From: Brachionus koreanus
Lineage: Eukaryota; Rotifera; Eurotatoria; Ploima; Brachionidae
Assembly (NCBI GenBank): GCA_016987375.1
Contig: PJRA01000048.1
Span: forward strand, 2,101,334-2,158,182
DNA: 56,849 nucleotides
Direction: 5' to 3'
The notes under the pieces are model-generated. The model saw nothing but the letters and a program-made list of their open reading frames with translations, was not told the origin of the DNA and did not search any database. A program made the position numbers and the translations under genes. This document shows positions 11,299-24,936 of this stretch, one piece after another; positions within the stretch are counted from its first letter, which is position 1; each line of letters starts with the position of its first letter.

Positions 11299-14281
11299 AT
11301 TTATTTATTTATTTGTTTATCTGTACCGAGCTAGTGCTCCTTCAGAATAAAAAAACTATTTAAAAAAAGAAAAAATAAATAAAAAATATTAAAATAAAGG
11401 ATAAATAAGTCTAAGTAATAAAAAAAAAAAAAAATTAAAAACGATATGTTGAAATATCTAGAGGTTAGACATGTTTAAATATTTGGTTAAGTTCAGGAAA
11501 AAAAGAAGAAATTATTAGGTAGCAATTACACAGTGGAGTAGGATATTCGAGGAATCTTGATTCGAAACCATCTCTTTATTCTTCCACCAGTCTGACGAAC
11601 AGTGGAACAGAATTACTCAATCCTGTTCTGACATATCTCTCACTCAACTCAAAGAGTCGATTTGAAACTGTTAATAGTTTAAGTTTATTGAAGGCCTATT
11701 GGTGCATAATATTGGAGGGGGTATCATATTTCAGCTTCAAAATGGATCGAACTGCTGAATTTTGAATAACTTGTATTTTTTTGATGTTAGTTTCTGAGAA
11801 TGAATTTAAACAAGGAAAGGAATAGTCCAAGGTTGATCCTATCAAAGATTTGTAAAGATTACCTAATGTTTTTGGTTTTAGACCCCATTTCCTATTTGAG
11901 AGGTATTTTATTATATTAAGCCTTGAATTACAGCGTTCTTTTAATTCATCTACCATTGGGCTAAATGTAAGTTTTGAGTCCAGCGTAATTCCTAGAAACT
12001 TAACTATTTCTTCACGATTTAAAATGTTACCGTAAATTTTAAGGTCTAAATTTATTTTGGATTTAGTTCTTTTTTCAAAGATCATGTAACATGACTTTTC
12101 AACAGAAACTTTCATTTTCCATTTAAAAAGCCATTGCTCAACTTCTTTAAGGTACTTATTAATCATATTTTCGAGATTTCCTTTCTTCTTAAAAATAAAA
12201 AAAGTAGCCAAATCATCTGCAAAAAGAAGAGAGTATTGGTAGTTAGTTTTATCTCTTTTTGGTACGTCATTTATGAAAATGCTAAACAGAAGTGGGCTAA
12301 TTACTGATCCTTGTGGGACCCCTACTTTTATTGGGTATTGATCACTTAGATGACCATTTACATTTACAATAAAATATCTGGAATGAAGAAATGATTTTAT
12401 CCAGAAAATAAGATAGGGAGGAAGTTTTATCTTAATTAATTTACAAATGAGTCCCTCATGCCAAACTCTGTCAAAAGCTTTAGAAATGTCAAAATAGAGA
12501 CAACATACTTTTTTCTTTCTATTAAAGGATTCTACTACCTTTTGAATAAGAAAGTATAGATTGTCTGCTGTTCGCCTGTGTTTTCTAAATCCTGACTGCT
12601 CCTTAATTAGTAAATTATTTTCCTCAAGAAAATTATAGATTCTTGAGTAAACAATACGTTCAAGTAATTTCCCGAGACAACTTGTCATACTAATCGGACG
12701 ATAGTTGGAAGGGTCCTGGGTTGGAGAAGATTTATTTGGTATCATAGTTATACTTGCTATTTTCCAAGCTTTTGGGACTTGACCTTGTTCCAAGCTCATG
12801 CTAAAAAGCTGACTTATTTCAAATAAAACCTCATATGGTAGATTTTTTAACATAAGGTTGTGAATACGATCAAGACCAGGCCCTGCCACCTCTTTTAGCT
12901 TTTTTAAAGACCCCATAATTTCTAAAGGAGTTATTGGATCTTTTAGATTAATACCTGCCTTATTTTTTAAAAAATTTGAGATTATATCTGCTATTTCACA
13001 GTCATTATCAGATATAATATAATCTTGATGTGGACTAAAAGTTTTTGCTAAGAAATTTCCAAAGCATTCTCCTTTTTCTTTATCTGTTGTGAATTCTTTG
13101 TCATCTTTGATTAGCATGGGAATTTGCCTAGAACATTTTTTTGATATAAATTTATTTATTTTTCTCCAAAAAGGCCTACTCGAGAGAGGGTTTTTTCCTA
13201 TTTTATTTATAAATTCAAGCCAGTTTTGATTCCAAAACTCCTTTAAACTTAAACGCAAATCAGATGTTAGCTTATTAAAGGCTTTTTTTAAGGAAGGGCA
13301 TTTTGTTTTCTGGAACAGTCTTCTAGTTCTCCTACGTTCCTTTATAAGTAATACAATTTCCTTCGGTAAACTTGATTTAAAAAATTTCTGAGAACGGAGA
13401 GGGATACTTTTTTGGGCAGCATTAATTATTTTAGAAGAAATATATTCATTTAGATCATCAACATTTGTAAAAGGATTTGTGCTTTGGTGATAGGTTCTAA
13501 GTAATTCCTGGTAATATCCCCAATTGGCTTTTTTAAAATCAAAATTTATATTAGGTGACTCTGCTGTTATATAATGCTCGGCTCATATACATGCTTGGAT
13601 TGGGAAGTGATCACTCATCATATCATATTCTAACAAGACTTTGAAGTCCAATATTTTGTCTGAAAGTGAAGAAGGAATCACGAAAATATCAAGGATTTCA
13701 TAGTGCTCGGATTTAAATTTGTTAGATGTTGGCGTCCTATCATTAATAATAGAGAGGTTAAGTGAGCTAAGTATTTTCTCTAGTATGAGACCATTCTCGT
13801 TTTCTCCAAAACAGACTAAGCTTTTGGCCTTTGCGTTAAGATCGCCGGCTAGGATAAATCTTTCACATTTATTTGAGATATCTAAGAAAAGTTCAAAAGG
13901 AAGTACACTATCAGGTGGGTTGTAAATACTAAAAACAAACAGTTCTGTGTTTTTTAAGCTTATCTTGATATAGAGAAGTTCTGCATTATACTGATCAAAT
14001 GAAAAATCTTGTTTAAACTCAAGTCCTTCTTTTACTAAAATGGATACTCCTCCACCATTACTATTTCTAGCCTTAACTATTGCGTTATAATTTTTAAAAT
14101 TTAAGTAAAAATTTATGTCACTCTGATTTATTTTTATTTCATTTAAGAGAACAATGTCTGGGCATTTTTGAGCCAAAAAATCTTCTAATAAATAAATCCT
14201 ACTAGGTAAATGAAAACAGTTCCAATGTTTAATTACTAACCTGTTGAAAGATAAAGAGTTATTTGGAGTGATGTTGTTCAT
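11299..14281 (-). mobile_element. Nearly complete non-LTR retrotransposon (LINE), two in-frame stops
   Basis: One long minus-strand frame runs from ATG 14281 to TAA 11576 (about 900 codons). It is interrupted only by TGA at 13585-13583 and TAG at 11698-11696, both in frame with the sequence either side. The N-terminal part is an apurinic-type endonuclease (HWNCFHLPSR, LLNEIKIN, LAGDLNAK, MSDHFPI). The C-terminal part is a reverse transcriptase (GPGLDRIHN, YRPISMTSC, KAFDRVWHEGL, GVPQGSVISPLLF, active site FADD in LLFADDLATFF, then KFLGITLDSKL). After the second stop the same frame still encodes a normal LINE tail (LFELSERYVRTGL). The 3' end carries ggagcactagctcggtacag and an AAATA-type tail near 11300-11320. 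I see no ORF1. The domain order suits CR1/Jockey-like clades. The 5' limit is unclear, somewhere in 14282-14500. Confidence 0.9.
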
Positions 14282-14700
14282 TATTATTATTAGTTTTTGT
14301 TTTTTTCGAAAATGTTCTTTGTGATTTAAGTACTGTCCTGAAAGAAATCATTATGATCACTGTGGTCTTATTTTAAACCAAAGTTATAATAGTGTTTTCT
14401 TTCTAGCTGTTTGAAATCAGCTTTAAATATAATTTAATTAAATTACAAACATAGTGTCGAGTGCAAACTGTTTGTAATTTAAAATTGTTACACAAACAGT
14501 TTAAGGATCGGTGTTAGAAATAATTCTGTTTATATAGATTTAAATCGAGACCAATGCTAAGACACTACATGATGGACAAAACAGATCAGAATATTCTTGA
14601 ACATAGAGAAACTATAAAGAAGTTTAAAAAAAAATGTCATAAAATCAAATTATTTTTCCAGGAAAATCCTAAAAATTCTGCAATTTTTCTAGATTAAATG
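14282..14700. other. Probable LINE 5' leader and flank
   Basis: This lies upstream of the LINE ORF start on its strand. It contains a short inverted pair around 14470-14505 (caaactgtttgtaa / ttacacaaacagttt). A short plus-strand open stretch at 14560-14640 (MMDKTDQNILEHRET) has no family I recognise. Confidence 0.35.
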
Positions 14701-14789
14701 ACATTGAAGTTATAAACTTAAAATTTAAATTTAAATAGTCTAAAATACCACAACATAATTATTTTTATTTAAATTTTTTAAAAAAACAA
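14701..14789. repeat. Right copy of the 88-bp direct repeat
   Basis: It is nearly identical to 11049-11136 in the same orientation and about 3.65 kb away. It lies upstream of the plus-strand RT palm relic, whereas the left copy lies downstream of an RT thumb relic. Confidence 0.85.
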
Positions 14790-15029
14790 CTGAAAAACTC
14801 ATAAAATGCAGCAAAAATTGAAAGTATTAAAAAAAAATTGTTGATGAGTTGACGTTTTAAATCTATTATTTCCAATTATTGCATCCTGGATTTTTGATCA
14901 ATTTTGGCAATCATCAAAAATCTTTTTGATTTTTTAAAATTTCACAAAATTGATTATTATTCAGACATATACAATTTTGATTTGGTGAAAATATTTAAAG
15001 ATGGATTGGTTATTTTCTTTCTGATCTAA

Positions 15030-15330
15030 CTTACATAAAGAGTTGTTTTGGGGAGTATTAATTCTTCATGGCTTTCAGTCTATCTTTTCATTTTTTTTAT
15101 CAACGAGATGCTTTTAAAAATTGAAAATGAGTGTAAAGGCTATGCAGATGACACCAAAATAATTTCAATCATTCAAAATTGTTTATCCAACTTGAAACAT
15201 CAAAATAAAAAATCAGAGAGTTGACTTTATTCAGATGTTTAAGATTGTCAATAAACTAGATATTTTGAATTTCGTGAACGACCTTTGTCTAAATGCTGAA
15301 AAAAGAAAATAAAATATCAGATCTCATAAT
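15030..15330 (+). mobile_element. Decayed LINE reverse-transcriptase palm relic (YADD)
   Basis: The plus strand shows a worn RT palm: GSINSSWLSVYLFIFFINEM, then ENECKGYADDTKIISII, then LYSDVFKIVNKLDILNFVND, with at least one stop. YADD is the RT catalytic motif. The equivalent YLG thumb block is not downstream but at 10.9 kb, on the far side of the younger LINE, so the two relics are not one simple interrupted copy. The flanks at 14790-15029 and 15331-15810 are AT-rich with nothing recognisable. Confidence 0.65.
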
Positions 15331-15810
15331 AGAACTATTCATTCAGAAAATATGAAATATTTTCAACCAAGATTTAATTTCTTCACAATTATTTATAAAT
15401 ATTGTAAATGCAAGGAATTAAAATTGTTTTAAGGCAAAACTAGACAAGTGGATGAAGGATAATTTTTGTTGAAGCGTTAGCTACAAGTAAGGGCTCTCTT
15501 GTTCAAAGTTCAAAATGGTGTTTTTATTTATTACTAATATTACTTGGGGTCAAAGTTATATATCCAAATTTGATGACATTGAATTCAGTAAATTCTCTTT
15601 TTGAAAAATTTTATTAATAAAAAAAATTTTTTTATGTTTAATTGGAATTTCGATTCAAAAAAATTTATTTAAAAAAAAATTCACAACTAGAGATTGTCAG
15701 AGTTTTCTCAATTGAAAAAATTTAAAACTTATTTTTGTAATTGATATTTATTTTAATAGTTAAAAAGACATGATATAAAAAATCTTATCAAGAATGATTT
15801 TTTTTTTAAA

Positions 15811-16793
<983 letters not shown>

Positions 16794-18189
16794 TCTTTTG
16801 TTTAGTCTAAATTATGAATTAAATATAAATCTAGGAAGTTTTTGATCTAGCAATCAATAATTTATTTGAATAGATAAAAAAAAAAGAAACAAAAATTCAT
16901 TTGATTGCTATTGATAAAATCTGAATTTATCGCAAGTTTTTTCTAAAATCAAACAAGTCTAATAATTTCTTCTATTTAAAAATAGCTAGTTGAAAATGTC
17001 TTTTGGCAAAATTGACTTATGAATAAAAAATGAATAACCTAAATGCATATTTTACAGTATAACTCTAATTCTAACTACATTAAATTAAGACATTTTCAAT
17101 GTCAATTAATCATCTTTTGACCTTAAATTTTAGCATGTATTTGTCTACAATTAATTCGACTTATTTCTAATAATCAAAATGATCTTCTATTAATCATGAT
17201 AAAAATTAAATAAATAATTTTATAAATCATTCCTACAACAAAGATTAATAAATATGTTTTCTAGAAATTTTTGGAGATATTTTTGCTAATGTTGATTTGA
17301 ATATTTTTTAGAATTTTTTATTCTAAAAAACGCAATACATATTAGTCAAAATTAATAAATTTTTAATTTATACATGTATTTATGAAATTTTCTTAGACTC
17401 AATTATAATTGAGATTCGTTTTTTTCTAATAATAAAGACTTGATAGATGAAAAAAGCTAATTTAAATCCTTGAGAAAATAATTAATTAAATACTTTTTTT
17501 TCATTAAAATCTAAAAAGTTGCTAGGATAAAAAATTTAGTTATATACTTGTCACCAAAAAGAAAGGTCATTAATCTAAAAGCTGGATACTCAAATTAAAT
17601 TATCAATGTTTTCCGTGACGACATTCTAGGGCAAATGTATAAAAAATTTGATTCGAGTGTCTTAGACAATGATCTAACCGAAAGGGGTTGGGGACCGAAG
17701 TTAAAATATTAAAGAACCATAAAAATTTGTATTATTGAATAAAATTAATATAAAATTATTTTAAAAATAGTAAATAAAATTACAATTATATCTAAAACAT
17801 TAACTTTTTTCATTTAAAATCTATCCTCTTCCGGCATTATTGTCATTTTCAGCCCTGTCTCATCGAATTTTTATCAGCTTTTTTTTGTAAACTAGAAACC
17901 CCTTTTTAAAAAATTGAAACTTGAATATTTTTTGATTGAAAAAAATTTTATAAAATATCTTTTAAAAATCAAGCACCTTAATTAATTCTTAAAAAAACTC
18001 AATTAATTCTGGCAATTGAATTTTTTTTGCGAGTCTCAAATTTAAATTTTATGCTATTACAGTAACTAAAAGTGGTAAAAAATTTACCATATTTATCTTA
18101 CTATTACAAACTATTTATCCTAACAAAAAAATATTTGACTGAGAAATATATTTGTTGATGTGACTATTTACTAATTTTGAACAAAAGAT
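16794..18189. other. AT-rich spacer, no gene seen
   Basis: No coding or repeat signal stands out. A slightly GC-richer patch at 17610-17700 is unassigned. Confidence 0.55.
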
Positions 18190-18403
18190 TGAAATGTCTT
18201 CGGCATATACTTAAAAGACAAAAAAATACCAAAAAACGCCCATTGGACACCACAAGGGCGATGTAAGGTAGGAAGACCAGCAGTTATATGGAGATCAACA
18301 ATCATGAAAGAGCTCACCGAAATGGGAATGAAATGGGGAGAAGCAAGGGTGAAGGAGAAGGATCGACTTGAGTGGAAATCAAAAGTAAAGACCCTATGAT
18401 CCA
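18190..18403 (+). mobile_element. C-terminal fragment of a LINE polyprotein
   Basis: The plus strand reads CLRHILKRQ and then, one frame over, GRCKVGRPAVIWRSTIMKEL, TEMGMKWGEARVKEKDRLEW and KSKVKTL with a stop at 18403. The pattern (GRP..W+RT+..E+.+.G..W.EA+..A.DR..W+..V) is the standard extreme C terminus of RTE/R1-type LINE ORFs. The rest of the element is missing, as expected of a 5'-truncated insertion with one frameshift. Confidence 0.72.
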
Positions 18404-20259
18404 CAATAAGGAAAAAAAAATTTAAAAAAATGAATTAATTGACATAAAAAATTTAGATTAAGAGCAAAATAATTATTATTTATTGAAATTTTAAGTCCAT
18501 GAAATAAAAAATCCTTATAAAATTCAAATTTGACTAATAACTCAATCTTAAGACTGAATATCATCAGCTAATACTGAAATAAACTTAAAATAAAACAATA
18601 AGTAGTTAGTACAAATTAAAAATGATCTCTCAACGACTTTTGCTTCTTGAGGAGACTCTTGTTCAATCGTTCCGGAAAAACAATGCTGTTTTCTGCTTTT
18701 TTGGTTTTCTTTTTTTGCGTTTCTGACCAATTGGAATAATTTAATAGCTTCTTAAGGGACTGTGCAAAGCTTGAGAAAGTATACAGACCAAGAACATGAA
18801 TGCAAATGTAGTTTTAACCAAATTCTCTACAATTAGTATTTTTTAAAGTACCGTTTTAACTTTTATCACTATTACTTTCACTAATGTCACTATATATTTG
18901 GTTTAATGTTTCACATCTGATATTAAAAATTGTTGTCAGTTAAACTTTTTTTTTACCTATTTTATAAATAAATTAGTTTATTTGTCATCTAATGAAGTTT
19001 TTTGTCAGAACATTTAGTCTATTATGTCAATAAAACAATAGCTTATTTTGTCAGTCCATTAATTTATGGTCATTAATTGTAGGAAAATATATTTTATTTA
19101 TCTACATAACTAAATTTTAAATTATTATTAATTATTTGCCTTTCTAATTTTGAACTAAAAATTGAAATAAAATATAATTTAAAAATCAGCTAACTTATTA
19201 AAAGAGTTAACTAAATAATGAAAACTCTTAAACTGGGATGCTAACTCCTTCCTAAATTTTAAAAATGGGAGACTTCAACTCCTTACTGACTACCCCAATG
19301 GTCTTATAGAAAATAAAAATATTAATACTAATATTAATATTAAGTTTAAAGTTCGATATGGTTGAAATTTTCATCATTAATAAAAAATAAGAGAAATAAT
19401 TTTTTATAAAGAATTTCTTTTAAACAAGCATAAAATTTGATTTTTCCTATTTCATTTTCACTCTTCTTGATCTTTTCAATCTTTATCATATTTTTATTTA
19501 ATTGTAGTTCCAAATTCTTCAATTTATATTTTCATTAATTTCATAAGCTGTCAACTATGTTTATCTTCCTCAATAAATTGGTTTTATTTTCAAATTTAAT
19601 ATTAATATTTGAATCCTGCTTGAAATTAGATTTATTTTAATTATCATAATTTTAAATTCAGATTTAGATTTTATTAGAGCAATTTAATCCTGATATATTT
19701 GAGACTTTGAAATTGTCTACAATTTCCAAAAATTAAGAAGATTGAAAAAATGATTAAATATTTAAATCAAATATTATAAAAAAGTAAAACATAATTTTTA
19801 TTCGACAGAATAGACAAATACAACATATAAAAAACTAAATAAATATCAAATAAAACTTTTTCATAAATTGATTTGTTTGAATATTTAGAAATTAATTTCG
19901 CATTAAAATTTAAAAGACCCTGAAAAAAATTTATGAAATACAACTATTTACCTAGAAATAACATTATTCATTATTATAATTTGAAAAAGTTTAATTTTTA
20001 AAGTCTTCTCTGTTTTAATATTGTAACATTATAATTTTATTCAGAAAAAAATTATTTACGAGCCAACAATACTAAACATTCTGAACATATTCCATTAAAA
20101 TTTTCAAACTTTATTTTAATGAAGCAAAAAGGTTACGTAACCTACAAAATCAAAACTTTTTTCGTTTAATTTAAATTTATTATTATTCTTAAGTAAATTT
20201 TTTAGCTAAGCTAGTTTTTTATGACGTTTTTTATTTTTAATCTCTAACAGTTATTAAAA
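18404..20259. other. AT-rich spacer, no gene assigned
   Basis: A minus-strand stretch at 18640-18740 reads NWSETQKKKTKKAENSIVF and then SLLKKQKSLRDHF with a stop. It looks like a basic C terminus but belongs to no family I know and has no credible upstream exon. Nothing else is seen. Confidence 0.4.
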
Positions 20260-23097
20260 ATGGGTCTACAAACAAGCAAGACAAGTACATTGATGGTTGG
20301 AGATACTCTTGATTTACGATATGATATTTACAAAATAAAACGCTTGTCTGGTATCGAATATTTCAAATGTGACGACTTAGCAGATTTCAACATAAAGTTT
20401 GTTAATTATTTTCTAAAATATTTTAAATCTAATCACCCAAAAAGCATTTATTCAAATAAATTATTTATTTTTCTTTTAAAAATAAGAGGAATCAAAGTCA
20501 TATACTTTGAAAATTTGATCTCTTGGTAAAAATTAAGATGAATTTAATTTTTTCAATAAAGAATAATTAAAATTTTATTATTTTAAATAATAACGGGTGT
20601 TCAAAAAAGAATGTTCAAAAGTTTTTTAAGGTAAAAAAATATGTTTTCATTGACTTTATTTAACCAAATTTTGTATAGATATTTAATATCATCTAATAAT
20701 TAAAAAACATAAAAACCAAGTTTTTACAATTTTTATCAACAGAAATAGGCTATTTGGAACGCCTTTACCTAAAAATGACAAGTGTCCTTTGATGTTTTTA
20801 TAGTTAGTGTACATTTTTAATAGTTTATTTTTTAGAGCAAAAAAACTGATTGATATGAGCCGCTGATTATTTCTTAATGACTTTTTGATCAAAAAAAAAC
20901 TACTCGAATTTGATTTTATGAATTTCTTCAAAAATATCAGGTAGCCATGTACTTTTTGTCATATCTTGCGAAACGACTGTCCAAATATTTTCAAATTTTA
21001 ACCTTGCATTAAGCTAGGAATATACTTTAGATAAAACATAAATTTAATATATTTTTTGAAAAACATTATCTACATTTTAAAAAAAAACTTCATAAGTAAT
21101 ACTGTTTACTTTAAGAACGATAAAAAACCCAATAATGAACTTCATAATATTTGTTAAATATTTTAATTTAAACGTCTTAAAAAACTCTTTAAGAAAATAT
21201 GCAATGTATTTTAGTTTAATCTTTAATGTTAAAAAAAAATACGTTAATATTTACTAGTTTTTTTTAATGTTAAATTTAATTCCTTTAAATAAAATTAAAT
21301 TAAAATATAAATAAATTTTTAAAAATATTCTATTTTAATATATCTTTTTTAAATTTTTAAAAATTCTTTAATAATATTATGGCCAAGACTTCTCTTCGTG
21401 AGCTTGCTGTTACTCATCATATGACAATAAATATCTCTCGGTCATTCTGCTTATTTAAACCCCCATCTATAGTAAATATCTTTTCGTCCGAAAACATTAT
21501 TGGTAAATTTTTATAAAGTGAGCCCTTATTTTGCATTTTTGATATGCAAATCTGTATCGATCATTTATATGTTTTTCTGTCAAAAGTGGTAGCTTTCGTT
21601 TTATATATGCCTTGTTCACAATTTTAGATTCAAAATTAGATAAAAAAGAGGAAAATTATGTTCTTTTTTCATATTACTCCTATCATATTTTTTACTTTTT
21701 ATACTTTTTTCAAAGGACACTCGTCATTTTTAGGTAAAGGCGTTCCAAATAGCCTATTTCTGTTGATAAAAATTGTAAAAACTTGGTTTTTATGTTTATT
21801 AATTATTAAATGATATTAAATAACTATACAAAATTTGGTTAAATTAAGTAAATGGAAACATATTTTTTTCCCTTAAAAAACTTTTGAACATTCTTTTTTG
21901 AACACCCGTAATATAAATTAAATTAAAAAAAAAATCTTTCTTTTATTAGAATAATCAAATTGACTTTAAATTTACTATTTTTTCTTAAATAAGTAAAAAA
22001 AATTGATGAAAAAAAAATGTCGATTTGCTAAGTTTTCATTCAAATCTTTTTTTAAGGTTCTAAATTTCAAATTCCTAATATAAATCTTTTTCTTTTGAAT
22101 TAAAAGAATATTTTAGAAAATTTTGCACATTTTTAAATTAGTTAACCACAAATAAAGAAAAAATTTAATTTAATTAATTAAGAATTTTCTTCATCATTCA
22201 AGCACCGAACTTGACTTAGGTATAATTTTAATTAAATTTAAGAAAAACGGTAGAGCCAATACTAGTGAATGATCCAATGTCACAACGAGTATTCAAGTTA
22301 GTAAATGAATTAAACCACCCAAACATAATAGCACCTCACTATTTCTATGACGATGGAAAATATTATGTTACCAGAACATATGATGACGATTATGTAACTT
22401 TATTCATTAATAGATTGCATTAATCATTTAAAATTTGAACCAAATAAAATTAAGTATGCTTTTGCATGGCGTTTACAAATTCAGCGCCATCTACAATCTT
22501 ATCGAGTAAAGAAAACTATTTTTCTAAATTCAATTTTGAAACAATTTTTAATTTAGAAAAATATTGAAATTGAAGAAGAACAAATTGTTTACTGGACTAA
22601 ACAACTCTTAACTGCTCTTGCATGTCTTCATGAAAAAAATGTTTTACATAAATTCATAATACCAGAATCAATATCTTTTAAAAAAGATAAACTAAAATTG
22701 TTTATGCCCGCTAGTAGTGTTATACTAGACTCTTCTGATAGTTTGATACAAGAGAAACAAACATGGTACAGATGTCCAGAAATGGAAGAAAATAAGCAAA
22801 TTGGTCTTAAATATGATATTTGGTCGGCTGGTTGGGCTTTGTTCAATATTTGCAGCTTAGATGACGGAAGATATTTGCTTGATCAAGTGGAAGACTTTAA
22901 CACATGGAAACGACCTGATGTTCCTAGAATATATAGCAGAGATCTGGATAGAGTTTTTAAACTGTAAATCAATTTTCATTTAATTTAATTATTTAAAATT
23001 ATCTTTTTTATTTTGTAAATGAAGGATGACGAATCTAAAACCAGAGGAAAGACCAAATGCAAATGAACTCTTGAAAGAAAAAATTTTCAATCAATAA
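20260..23097 (+). CDS. NEK-like pseudokinase, one frameshift
   Basis: Four exons: 20260-20396, 22243-22505, 22557-22963 and 23025-23097, about 292 aa. The fold can be followed: N-lobe with ADFNIKKTVEP at the VAIKK position, ELNHPNIIAPHYFYDDGKYYV, EEEQIVYWTKQLLTALACLH of the NEK type, the P-E site WYRCPEME, KYDIWSAGWALFNIC, and LKPEERPNANELL. Catalytic signatures are gone: no glycine-rich loop, the HRD-type loop reads LHKFIIPESI, and LFMPAS replaces DFG. It is therefore a pseudokinase. The start MGLQTS fits N-myristoylation (Gly2, Ser6). Exon 2 changes frame once at about 22393-22400, between DDDYV and LIDCINHLKF, so the gene is either broken or misassembled there. Intron 1 (1.85 kb, donor gtttgt) holds a transposon. 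Confidence 0.68.
20593..21909 (-). mobile_element. Tc1/mariner-type element with ~200-bp terminal inverted repeats
   Basis: Both ends carry the same inverted sequence of about 200 bp with only a handful of differences. It starts acgggtgttcaaaaaagaat and runs inward to ctaaaaatgac near 20790 and 21720. AATA (or TAA) flanks each end, which is compatible with insertion at TA. Inside, the minus strand has worn transposase sequence at about 21380-21630: KRKLPLLTEKHINDRYRFAY, then MFSDEKIFTIDGGLNKQND, where SDEK marks the first catalytic Asp region of mariner. Stops and a frameshift make it non-functional. It lies within intron 1 of the pseudokinase gene. Confidence 0.85.
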
Positions 23098-24936
23098 TAT
23101 ACAATTAAATGAGTGTTAACTTTGATTAAGCATTTTTTTTTTAATTTTTGTAAATTAACGTTTTAGTTTTAGAAAAAATTTTATAGTAATAAATTTTAAA
23201 ATTAAAAGACTTCTATAATATCTAAGATATCTTTAAAAAAGAATTACGGGAAAACCATAATTCTTTGGACAAAATTCAAATTAAAAAAAAATGATAGAAA
23301 TTTATGAAATGCTTGAAACTTGGTAAACTTAAAGATGTTTATGTTTTTATGTTTTTTTTGTGCTCAAAATCTTAATTTGTTAGAATTTTGGACTTAGGTT
23401 CTCTTATATGGAATTCTGTTAGGACTCTTTTTATGACTTAGGTACATATCCTCCTATTTAAATAGTTTACCCTCATCAAAAAAAAAAGTCATTCTATAAA
23501 TCATACCACTTTTTTTCCAAAACATTTTCTCTTTTGAATGATATTTTTGAAGTATTTTTGACTTAGATTGGTGAAAATTTATTCTTAAAAATATTGTAAA
23601 AAATTAACTGAATTTCAAAATTAAAAAAACAAAAATCTAGTTTACGAATAAGCAATATAGAATTTTTGGATAAACCACGGAGGAGATAAACGTGGTGCGA
23701 GGTGCTCAATCTAAAAGCAAATAAGCTCTGAAACATCAACCAAAGATGATCTTTAAGGGACAAAAAAAATTAAAGTAGCATATTTTTTTAAAATTTATAA
23801 AAATGCTAATTTAAATCATGAAAAAAATCAAATTCAATTAGTTATGATTTTGCGTTATTTTTTAAAATTCAATTTTTAGTCAAAAATATCTAAAACGGTA
23901 TAACTATGAAATTGAATGAGATAAAGATTTTATTTTGATAAAAATGTAAATCTCATACAAAAATATATAATAATAAAATAATAAAAAATGAAAAAAAAAA
24001 TGTCGAAAAAAGATCTATTTTTAAATGAACTGAACCTTACTAAAATATGTAACAAAAAAAAGCTGTATTCTTTTTTTTTTTTTTACTTAATTAGTTGTAT
24101 CTATATCAAAATAATTCTTTTTTTTTATTAAATTTGTTTCATTTTTTTAAATTATTTATTTTTATATCAGATTATTTATGATATACTATTTTCAACCACG
24201 AATAAGTTATATTTTTTATAATTTAGTGGATAAATTTTTACTCGTTTTGTAGTGGAAAATATTATGGCTCATTATTATTTAAATGATTTTATTTATTATT
24301 AAATCTCCCATTAGCATTTTCAATTAGGTTTTAATTTAGTATGTGATGTATCATTTATTGGTAAAAACTTTAAATTTTAATTTTCACATCTAATATTCAA
24401 AAATGAAAATTTAACATTTTTTTTCAGTTTTACGAAAGAAGTTTAATTTCTCAGAGCTTTTTTATATTTTAATAAATAGATATACAATAAGAAAAATAAT
24501 TTCAATAAAATAATTGATTTGATCACAATCATCACTTACTTAATTTTAACAGATTAAGCTAGAAATCTATCCGTTTTTTGTTAATTGCATTTGGTGCAGC
24601 AACAAAAATTAAGAAAAAAAATATTAAAAAAATTTTATTTATTTTTTATTTTAAATTAAATCTTGATAAAACTATTTTGAGACATTAGATGCTTTCTTTT
24701 TAGTTGTTTGAGTTTTTGATTTGGAAAAAAGAATATAAAAATAGAATTTGTATGAAATAAAAAAATCTGTTAAAAATAGACCATAATTACTGAATTAATG
24801 TTGAAACTTTTTTACGATTTATGAAAAAATTTAATTTTTAACCAAGATCAGAAATGAGATTCTAAAAATAAATTTTCTTGAATGTTCAAATTAGAGATAA
24901 AAAAAATTAATTTTAAAAATAAAAAAAAATTAAATA
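23098..24936. other. AT-rich spacer, no gene seen
   Basis: It is extremely AT-rich with poly-A/T runs. A less AT-rich patch at 23650-23760 has no recognisable product. Confidence 0.55.

Noticed and set aside
17640..17700. Resemblance of a ggggttggggaccg patch to the dispersed repeat
   Set aside because: Only about ten bases match and the flanks do not follow the repeat consensus.
18548..18730. Minus-strand basic ORF as a gene
   Set aside because: It has no upstream exon, no recognisable family and only about 40 plausible residues.
22393..22413. A 20-bp GT-AG intron to explain the pseudokinase frame change
   Set aside because: It is far shorter than every other intron here, and splicing it out leads to a stop six codons later; a one-base indel fits better.
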